Below are positions 57,744 to 64,000 of a stretch of 64,000 bases of DNA, one piece after another (position 1 is the stretch's first letter; each line of letters opens with the position of its first letter). Made by a program: the position numbers and the translations under genes. Below the pieces are notes generated by a model that was given only the letters and a program-made list of their open reading frames with translations, was not told where the DNA came from and searched no databases. The stretch comes from Nitrospirota bacterium (lineage in GTDB: Bacteria; Nitrospirota; Nitrospiria; Nitrospirales; Nitrospiraceae), in assembly GCA_030645475.1 (NCBI GenBank), contig JAUSMA010000069.1:310001-374000 (forward strand), read 5' to 3'.

Positions 57744-60584
57744 CTATGCGGTGGTCTGTGGGGCTGGCATAGGGATGTCGAGCACGACCTGCGTACCTTT
57801 TTTTGGACGGGATCTGATCGTGAGTCTCGCGCCGAGTTTTCGCGCCCGTGTCCTCATGTTGGCCAGGCCCATCCCGGATGATTTTCGGGCTGTCGGGCTG
57901 AAGCCTTTCCCATCATCGGAAACGTCCAGTCTGAATTTCCCACGATAGAGTTGGACCGTGACCCTGCGATGAGCGGCTCCAGCATGTCGGAGACTGTTGC
58001 TCAGGGCTTCCTTGGCGATGCTGAGTACGGGGCCGCATTGGGCTCGTGAGAGTCCATCGGCAACTGACTTGTCGATGGCCAGTTGTATGTCGCCTGCGCC
58101 GGCAACGGTCAATGACTGCACGATGGCGAGGAGTGCCTGGTCGAATGCGCCATGCTGGATGGCGGGCGTTTGCATGCGAGGGATGAAGCTTCGTACCTGG
58201 CGGATAACTCCGTTCAGTTGGGCGACGGAGCTATCCAATCGGCGGGCGTTTGTGGGGGAGATTCGTGAGATGCGCTGTCGCATGTGCTCCAATCCCATGC
58301 CGACGGCATAGAGCGATTGGAGGATATCGTCATGGAGATCCTGGCTGATCCGCTCTCGCTCTTCCGCGATTAGCTTCCGTTCAGATATGTTTTCAACCAC
58401 CGCGAGCAGGAGCGGGCCGGTATGGCCGGGTAGTTCGATCCCGGTGGTGGTGACGGCGACCCAGATGATGTCCCCGGTTTTTCGGATATAGCGCTTTTCA
58501 TACGTATAGCCGGACCGCGCTCCGTCAAAGAACGCATTGGTTAGGGCGAGATTGTCAGGCAGGTCCTCGGGGTGGGTATACAGGGCATAGGTGTTCCCGA
58601 CTACTTCCCGTTCGCTGTATCCAGTCAGGGCACAAAAAACCTTGTTGGCGCTCAGGACTCGTTGGTGACTGTCCAGAATAACCAGTCCGACCGGTGCATC
58701 TGCCACGAACTGACGCCACTGGACTTCGCTGGTGCGCAGGGCTTCCTGCGCCTGCATCCGCTCTTCTTCAGTCTCGATCGCCGAGGCCAAAATACCCATC
58801 AATCTTTCGTCGGCCTCGGTTGGAACGAAATCGTGTTGGAACACGACGCAGAGCGACCCGATCGGGTCTTTGCCGCGTGTGACGATCTGGCCGACGTAGG
58901 TTTGCAATTGGTAGCGACTGACGTTGGGATCCGTTCGGACATACGAGGTGTTGGCCAGATGGCGAACCGTCCAGAGATGGTCGTCTCCCTTTTTGATGAG
59001 GTCATCGCAGAGATGTCCGTCGGCTTGGTCTGCCGGATTGAAGTCCGGAGGGGTCTGCCATTGTCCGATCGAATGGAGGAGTGCTCCCTCAAGACGTGAG
59101 TATAGCGCGCATGTTCCTCCAAGCAGCTCTCCCCCTAAGGCCGTCAGTCGATTGATATTTGCCAGCGGATCGCTACCGAATGTGAGGAAACACTCGTTGA
59201 TTTTTTGCAATCTCAGCTCGACCTGTTTGTGGGTCGAGATGTCTTCGCAAACGACAAGAATGAGGGTTGTGCCAGTTTCGTCCTTGATAGCCAGCGCATG
59301 TTCTCTGACCCATAACCGCGCACCGCTCTTTCTGGTTTTTTGGATCTCCCAGTGGAAAAGCTTGGCGGGGTTGGATGCGCAGATATTCAATTGCTCAAGG
59401 ACGGTTTGATGGTCATGAGCATCGAATACAAGGAGTATTGAGTGACCGGTCAGCTCCTCCTGGCTGTACCCCAGTTGATCTGCTCCATAACGGTTGACGG
59501 CCAGAACGGTCCCCTCTTGGGCGAGGGTAAAGTACATGGAAGGATTATTCTCGTAAAGAAACTGGTAGCGTTGATCGCTGGCTTTGAGGGCCGTCTCCGC
59601 CCGTGTTCGCTCGGAGATATCGCGGATGATCCCGCTAAAGAACAGACCGTCTCGAGATCGCCAGCAGGCAAGCGAGAGTTCCAGTGGGAATTCCCGGCCT
59701 TGTTTTGTGACGCCGACAAGCTCAAGTGTCTTTCGGACGAGCGAGTCTAGGCTGGCACTTCCCATGCGAGCCAGCCCCTGCTCATGTTTCTGTCGGTAGC
59801 GTGGGGGCATCAGGATGGTCAGTGGCTGGCCAAGTGCTTCCTCCAAGGAATAGCCGAAGATCTGTTCCGATGCTTTATTCCAGGAAATAATCCGGCCTTC
59901 ATGGTTGGCCAGTACAATGGCGTCCGTCGCCGACTCTACGAGCGCACGAAACTGTTCCTCGCTTGCTCTCAGCGTCTCCTCCGCCCGAAGTCGTTCAAGC
60001 TCAGCGGCTGCGCGCCTGGCAAAGACGTTCAGGATGGCGGTGCCCTGACTCTCATCAAACAAAAACGGGTTTACGTCCATCACGCACAGATGACCGGTCG
60101 GCTGGCCCTCGCTATTGCGCAAGACCACTCCCATGTAACTCTCGACGTTGATTGAGGAGAGCAGTGTGTTTTGGGGGAACAATTGGCGGACGCCTTGAGT
60201 GAAGAGGGCCGTTCCGTCTTTCATGACCTGCTGACAGGGGGAATCCTGCAGATTGATTTCCAGGGGATCTGCTGCACAATTGCCGGACCATCCGGCCACA
60301 GTTCGAAGCCGGTCGGTCCTTCCTGGCGCCCATTCTGTCACGAAGGCATACTGCGTATTCAATGACAGAGACAATTGACGAACGAGGGCCTGCAGAAACT
60401 CTCTCCCTGTGGCCGCCGCGGTGCCGAAGGCCAATGCCTCGAGTGCGTCGTTCTTCCATTTTCGTTCGGCTGAGCGCTGCTCCAGTTCAGCGAGACGGGC
60501 GCGCAACTGGGCCAGCTCTGCTTCAGGGGAGAGTGACGTGCGGTCGTTGGTGGTGACTGAGTCGGGGTCGAGTGGCGTGGTCAT
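57744..60584 (-). CDS. Multi-sensor histidine kinase (GAF, PAS, PAS, GAF, PAS, HisKA_3)
   Basis: 946 residues. After a coiled-coil start (LAQLRARLAELEQRSAERKW) come a GAF domain (about 40-190), a PAS (200-320; AIVLANHEGRIISWNKASEQIFGYSLEEALG), a second PAS (325-445), a second GAF (455-600), a third PAS (610-735; LVILDSHQRVLSANKVFCALTGYSEREVVG), then phosphoacceptor H in RISQDLHDDILQSLYAVGMGLEHMRQ and a GHKL ATPase (KEALSNSLRHAGAAHRRVTV, DDGKGFS). No membrane segment. It is transcribed alone; its regulator is not next to it, and the NarL-type regulator at 48306 is a possible partner. Confidence 0.93.
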   Translation of the reverse strand: MTTPLDPDSVTTNDRTSLSPEAELAQLRARLAELEQRSAERKWKNDALEALAFGTAAATGREFLQALVRQLSLSLNTQYAFVTEWAPGRTDRLRTVAGWSGNCAADPLEINLQDSPCQQVMKDGTALFTQGVRQLFPQNTLLSSINVESYMGVVLRNSEGQPTGHLCVMDVNPFLFDESQGTAILNVFARRAAAELERLRAEETLRASEEQFRALVESATDAIVLANHEGRIISWNKASEQIFGYSLEEALGQPLTILMPPRYRQKHEQGLARMGSASLDSLVRKTLELVGVTKQGREFPLELSLACWRSRDGLFFSGIIRDISERTRAETALKASDQRYQFLYENNPSMYFTLAQEGTVLAVNRYGADQLGYSQEELTGHSILLVFDAHDHQTVLEQLNICASNPAKLFHWEIQKTRKSGARLWVREHALAIKDETGTTLILVVCEDISTHKQVELRLQKINECFLTFGSDPLANINRLTALGGELLGGTCALYSRLEGALLHSIGQWQTPPDFNPADQADGHLCDDLIKKGDDHLWTVRHLANTSYVRTDPNVSRYQLQTYVGQIVTRGKDPIGSLCVVFQHDFVPTEADERLMGILASAIETEEERMQAQEALRTSEVQWRQFVADAPVGLVILDSHQRVLSANKVFCALTGYSEREVVGNTYALYTHPEDLPDNLALTNAFFDGARSGYTYEKRYIRKTGDIIWVAVTTTGIELPGHTGPLLLAVVENISERKLIAEERERISQDLHDDILQSLYAVGMGLEHMRQRISRISPTNARRLDSSVAQLNGVIRQVRSFIPRMQTPAIQHGAFDQALLAIVQSLTVAGAGDIQLAIDKSVADGLSRAQCGPVLSIAKEALSNSLRHAGAAHRRVTVQLYRGKFRLDVSDDGKGFSPTARKSSGMGLANMRTRARKLGARLTIRSRPKKGTQVVLDIPMPAPQTTA

Positions 60585-60733
60585 GAGTCCTTCCTGAGGC
60601 CTACATCGTTAGACGTCGGTATCCCGACTATAGAGACGTTTAGGTCCCCCGCATAGCGCCATTCGGCCTTGGAGCTCTATCCTAGGTGATATGTGGCGTG
60701 GAGGAAATGATTTCTGGCTCTGTCATTCATTGG

Positions 60734-62551
60734 TTATGAGGTGGGGTTCGCGAGGGATTTTCGCATGGCGGCGACGGTCTTGGCATCCAGGCCGGCCGAC
60801 GTTAGTTCATCATCTGTGGCGGCCGCGATATTGGCCAGGCTGCCATATTGCTTGAGCAGGCGGGTTCTGGTGACCTCGCCGATGCCGCGTACGCGATCGA
60901 GTGGAGAAGCCAGCATGGACTTGCCACGCAGTTTGCGATGGAAGGTGATCGCAAACCGATGAGCCTCGTCGCGAATACGTTGGACGAGATGGGTGGCCGG
61001 AGAGTTCGCGCGCAGGAGAATGGGGTTTTTCCGGCCAGGCAGGAAAATCCGCTCCTCTTTTTCGCCGCGTGCTTTGGCCAATCCCATAATGGCCAGGTCC
61101 TGATGTCCGACCTGTTTGAGTCCTTCCATGGCCGCGGCGAGCTGGCCGAGCCCTCCGTCGATGAGGATGAGATCCGGGCGCGCGAGATGCTCGCTGTCTC
61201 CGTAGCGGCGTGTGACGACTTCCTGCATGCTGGCGAAGTCATTCGCGCCGGTGACGGTTTGGATGGTGAATCGCCGATAATCCGTTTTCTTCATCTGGCC
61301 ATCTTCCCACACGACCATGGATGCGACAGATTGCTGGCCCATCGTATTCGAAATGTCGAATCCCTCGATACGCCGGGGCACGATGTCCAATCGTATCAGC
61401 CGCTTGAGTTCTTCGACAGCCTGCCGTCCGACTTCTTCGTCTCGCAGGTGGTTGGCGGCGGCGGCGGCGGCATTTTCCTCTGCCAGGAGGAGCAATTGGT
61501 GTTTCACGCCGCGCTCCGGCGCGACGACACGGACGGCGTTTCCACGTTTGCCTGAAAGCCATTCCTCGATCACCATGACGTCGTCGAGTTCGGTGGGAAT
61601 GAGCAGCTCTTTGGGCGGTTGGCCATCTTTGTTGTAGAACTGCTCAATGGCCGATCGAACGAGTTCTTCGTCTAAGGCGTCGGCTGAATGGGGCCAAAAG
61701 AAATCTTTACGTCCGATGAGGAGGCCTCCGCGCACGAAGAGAATCTGGAGGTCGACCGCCGTGCCTTGCCGCGCCAGGCCGATCACGTCCTGGTCGGTTG
61801 TCGTCGTTTGGGTGATACGTTGCTTCTCCAGCGTGCGTTCGATGTTGAAAAGCCGGTCGCGCAGGCGCGCCGCCTCTTCGAATTCCTCCCGCTCCGCCGC
61901 CGACTCCATCTGGGCCCGCAAGTCGTCCAGCAACTCATGGTCGCGTCCTTCGAGGAACTGGCGGACCTGGGCGACGATGTGATGGTAGTCCTCTTTCGAT
62001 TGATTGCCGGTGCAGGGGGCCATACAGCGTTTGATTTCGAATTCGATGCAGGCCCGTTCCGCCTTGCCGTTGATGTCGATCGTGCAGGTGGCTAGGGGGA
62101 AGGCCTTCTTGATGACTTTCAAGGTTTCCCGCAGAGCGCCTGCGGGTGTATAGGGGCCATAATAGAGCGCTCCGTCTTTGTGCACGCGGCGCACGATGGA
62201 GAGGCGCGGGAAGTCCTCTTTAATTGGCAGACGGAGGTAGGGGTATTGTTTGTCGTCCCGTAAGACCACGTTGAATCGTGGCCGATGCTGCTTGATCAGA
62301 TTGCTTTCCAGAATCAGTGCTTCGAGCTCTGAACGGGTGACAATCGTTTCGAGGTCTGCGATGTGGCCGACCAGGACGGCGTTTTTCGGGGAATGTTCGG
62401 TCCCTTTCTGAAAGTAGGACCGTACGCGGTTGGAGAGGACTGACGCCTTCCCGATATAGAGCAGTTCGCCCTGTGCGTCCCTGAATAGATAGACCCCTGG
62501 CTGATCTGGGAGGTGGTCGAGCTTGGATTGAAGTTCTGGAGAAGAGGCCAT
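60734..62551 (-). CDS. uvrC: UvrABC excinuclease subunit UvrC
   Basis: 605 residues. An N-terminal GIY-YIG nuclease (LDHLPDQPGVYLFRDAQGELLYIGKASVLSNRVRSYF), the UvrB-binding UVR stretch (REEFEEAARLRDRLFNIERTL), the RNase H-like nuclease core (DLILIDGGLGQLAAAMEGL, and the conserved GFDISNTMGQQSVASMVVWEDG) and a C-terminal helix-hairpin-helix pair (DRVRGIGEVTRTRLLKQYGSL...) are all intact. UvrC makes both incisions in nucleotide excision repair. ATG 62551 lies in a self-complementary repeat and has no ribosome site. uvrC follows a dapF homologue 130 bp upstream, same strand. Confidence 0.97.
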   Translation of the reverse strand: MASSPELQSKLDHLPDQPGVYLFRDAQGELLYIGKASVLSNRVRSYFQKGTEHSPKNAVLVGHIADLETIVTRSELEALILESNLIKQHRPRFNVVLRDDKQYPYLRLPIKEDFPRLSIVRRVHKDGALYYGPYTPAGALRETLKVIKKAFPLATCTIDINGKAERACIEFEIKRCMAPCTGNQSKEDYHHIVAQVRQFLEGRDHELLDDLRAQMESAAEREEFEEAARLRDRLFNIERTLEKQRITQTTTTDQDVIGLARQGTAVDLQILFVRGGLLIGRKDFFWPHSADALDEELVRSAIEQFYNKDGQPPKELLIPTELDDVMVIEEWLSGKRGNAVRVVAPERGVKHQLLLLAEENAAAAAANHLRDEEVGRQAVEELKRLIRLDIVPRRIEGFDISNTMGQQSVASMVVWEDGQMKKTDYRRFTIQTVTGANDFASMQEVVTRRYGDSEHLARPDLILIDGGLGQLAAAMEGLKQVGHQDLAIMGLAKARGEKEERIFLPGRKNPILLRANSPATHLVQRIRDEAHRFAITFHRKLRGKSMLASPLDRVRGIGEVTRTRLLKQYGSLANIAAATDDELTSAGLDAKTVAAMRKSLANPTS

Positions 62552-62676
62552 CAGCTGTCAGCCATCAGTGGTCAACAAAAATAGAATGCCTTCAGGCAAC
62601 ATTCTACGGTCCGAGACCATCTGGGGCAACTTGTCCGATGGATGAAGGATGAAAGCTGATCGCTGACGGCTGATGG
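62548..62676. repeat. Inverted repeat flanking the uvrC start
   Basis: CCATCAGCTGTCAGCCATCAG (62548-62568, first 20 nt CCATCAGCTGTCAGCCATCA) is complementary at 19 of 21 bases to 62656-62676. The left arm contains the uvrC start codon, the right arm ends near the dapF-like stop. It may affect uvrC translation or terminate the upstream gene. Confidence 0.6.
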
Positions 62677-62681
62677 CTCAC

Positions 62682-63551
62682 TCAGCGCAGCCCCCGCACG
62701 AACGACGAACTGAGGCTTCCCCGCGCGACCTCTGCGACCGGACCCTTCATGGTGAGACTGAAGTCCGAGGCAACCTCGATATTGAGCTGGCCCCCAGGCA
62801 TCTTCACCGTGACGGGGCTCTTCACCAACCCGAGTCGGACCGCCGCACTTGCCGCGGCGCAGGAGGAGGACCCGGAGGCCTGGGTTTCACCGGCCCCCCG
62901 TTCCCAGATAAGGATGAAGAGTTCTTTCGGGCCGGTTGGCACGGCCAGTTGTACGTTCGTACGCTTGGGGAACAGGGGATGATTCTCCAGCGCCGGCCCT
63001 AGCGTCACAAGATCCTCTCGCGACCAGGACTGTCCGGCTGGTTTGAAGACGACACAGTGGGGATTTCCCACACTCACGCCGGTGAAGATGAGCGACTGGC
63101 CTGCGGCCTCGATGGGCTGTTCGATTAGTTCGCCGACGGTGAGGGTGCAGGGGAGTGCCGCCGGCTGAAACGTGGCCTGGCCCATTTCAACGGTCACGGC
63201 GCTGGCGTCCCCATGCCGGTCGACATGCAGATCGATTGTTACGAGCCCGCCCTTGGTCTCAACGGTGAAGTGGGTCTTTTTCGTCTTGCCGGTGGCATGA
63301 AGATAGCGGGCGAAGATTCTCAGGCCGTTGCCGGACTTTTCCGCTTCACTGCCATCTGGATTGTAGATGCGCAGGCCGAAGTCCGATTTTTTTGACGGCA
63401 CCAGCGCAAGAATTCCATCGCTGCCCAGCCCCCAATTGCGATCGCAGATGGCTTTGATCCTCGATGGGCTGAGCGAGAACGAGAGCTCTTTGGGATCCAT
63501 CACCACATAGTCATTACCGAGTCCATGTCCGCGAAAGAAACCGTTCTTCAT
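62682..63551 (-). CDS. dapF: Diaminopimelate epimerase homologue with Ser in place of both catalytic Cys
   Basis: 289 residues from ATG 63551 (AAAGGAG ribosome site), the usual DapF length. The fold is clear: FRGHGLGNDYVVMD, GSDGILALVPS, YNPDGSEAEKSGNGLRIFARYL, GNPHCVVF and RGAGETQASGSSSCAAAS. In canonical DapF the two half-sites read ECGNG and ACGTGA, with cysteines 73 and 217 as the two bases; here they are Ser73 (EKSGNG) and Ser226 (ASGSSS). Both codons are serine in the sequence. So ordinary epimerase chemistry is doubtful and a related reaction or a structural role is possible. It probably shares a transcript with uvrC downstream. Confidence 0.85.
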   Translation of the reverse strand: MKNGFFRGHGLGNDYVVMDPKELSFSLSPSRIKAICDRNWGLGSDGILALVPSKKSDFGLRIYNPDGSEAEKSGNGLRIFARYLHATGKTKKTHFTVETKGGLVTIDLHVDRHGDASAVTVEMGQATFQPAALPCTLTVGELIEQPIEAAGQSLIFTGVSVGNPHCVVFKPAGQSWSREDLVTLGPALENHPLFPKRTNVQLAVPTGPKELFILIWERGAGETQASGSSSCAAASAAVRLGLVKSPVTVKMPGGQLNIEVASDFSLTMKGPVAEVARGSLSSSFVRGLR

Positions 63552-63700
63552 GCTCTGGCTCCTTTGAAGGGAAATCGGCAACCGTCATTCGTCAAACGGG
63601 AGTGAAGGTACTTGGGAGAGTAGGCTGTCGTCAACAGGGAGAGCGCACTTCCGGCTGTTTCCCCACGTATGACGAATGACGATTGACGGGTGCTTGGGGC

Positions 63701-64000
63701 TCAAACGATCGTTACGCCGGGAGGCCGTTCGATGAGTTCGATCTCATAGCCGTCTGGGGCATCGATGAAGATGAAGCGGCTGCCCGACGATGTCTGGGTA
63801 GGGCCGTCCGTGATCGTGATGCCGCTTGCGGTGAGGGACGCGATGGTGTCGTCCATGTTCTCGACTTGAAAGGCCAGATGGACCAGGTCTTCCTGGACTT
63901 TCACCGGCCCGCTGGGTGGAAAACTCGTCAGCTCAATCAGCTCATCGCTGTTGGGAGCTTTCAGGAACGCGAGATGTGATCCGCGAGGCGAGGTCTTCCG
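63701..64000 (-). CDS. VOC-superfamily protein (glyoxalase-like), 5' end outside window
   Basis: The minus-strand frame stays open to the window edge, so the first half is missing. Visible 99 residues: SHLAFLKAPNSDELIELTSF, LVHLAFQVENMDDTIASL and SGSRFIFIDAPDGYEIELIERPPG, typical of a vicinal-oxygen-chelate domain, such as lactoylglutathione lyase (the E in EIEL and H in VHLAF are metal ligands). A GTG at 63904 would give only 67 residues and is not the real start. Confidence 0.82.
   Translation of the reverse strand, partial: RKTSPRGSHLAFLKAPNSDELIELTSFPPSGPVKVQEDLVHLAFQVENMDDTIASLTASGITITDGPTQTSSGSRFIFIDAPDGYEIELIERPPGVTIV

Noticed and set aside
1-64000. tRNA, rRNA, CRISPR array, insertion sequence or replication origin
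   Set aside because: No tRNA T-loop pattern, rRNA-like stretch, regularly spaced direct repeats, transposase or DnaA-box cluster was noticed on reading both strands.

Overview
The window looks like chromosomal DNA of a Nitrospira-type bacterium (phylum Nitrospirota). This is inferred from high GC, diderm genes (lolA, FadL, several outer-membrane barrels), menaquinone methyltransferase, a PCP_red/radical SAM/universal-stress locus, many two-component sensors, and dispersed palindromic intergenic repeats of about 120 bp. No rRNA, tRNA, CRISPR array, transposase or plasmid replication gene was seen.

Layout. 1-3.6 kb: a defence patch with a PIN-domain protein facing a PaeR7I/XhoI-type restriction-modification pair. 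3.6-9.5 kb: a HEAT-repeat membrane protein, a metallophosphoesterase with a membrane partner, truD, then two tandem genes that together form a split arginine dihydrolase/ornithine cyclodeaminase route. 9.5-19 kb: small envelope proteins, gpsA-larB, larC with a cation/Ca2+ exchanger, pdxA, an unknown small gene and rsmA. 19-25.5 kb: ftsK-lolA-2OG oxygenase, a lipoprotein, a stand-alone receiver and a small DNA-binding-like protein. 26-32 kb: a CopD-like membrane protein, a radical SAM/SPASM/PCP_red protein and a fusion of two USP, three PCP_red and one rubredoxin-like module, then a B12-type radical SAM protein. 32-36.8 kb: divergent ubiE/uvrA, an HNH nuclease-like gene and a DUF486 protein. 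37-47.6 kb: duplicated outer-membrane proteins, a HerA-like ATPase, two patatin-like phospholipases, a lipoprotein and a UPF0114 protein. 47.7-51 kb: two histidine kinases with a NarL-type regulator and a degenerate receiver. 51-57.7 kb: a likely specialised-metabolism operon (cytochrome P450, ketosynthase with an altered active site, nitroreductase-like protein) behind a LuxR-type regulator, with a FadL-type barrel next to it. 57.7-64 kb: a large PAS/GAF histidine kinase, uvrC, a dapF homologue lacking both catalytic cysteines, and a truncated VOC protein.

Common themes. Six full copies and one degenerate copy of a palindromic repeat (family A) sit between genes, one of them supplying the stop codon of the ornithine cyclodeaminase gene. 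A second repeat (family B) sits about 55 bp upstream of two genes. Short self-complementary word repeats lie at gene ends, and one is embedded in the HerA-like coding sequence. At least five genes have a -10 box only 6-10 nt before the start codon and no Shine-Dalgarno sequence, which points to leaderless transcripts.

Strongest candidates for new biology are the P450-ketosynthase-nitroreductase operon with its 20-bp palindrome, and the USP-PCP_red-rubredoxin fusion coupled to a radical SAM protein with the same PCP_red module. All family assignments come from reading motifs; no database search was run.
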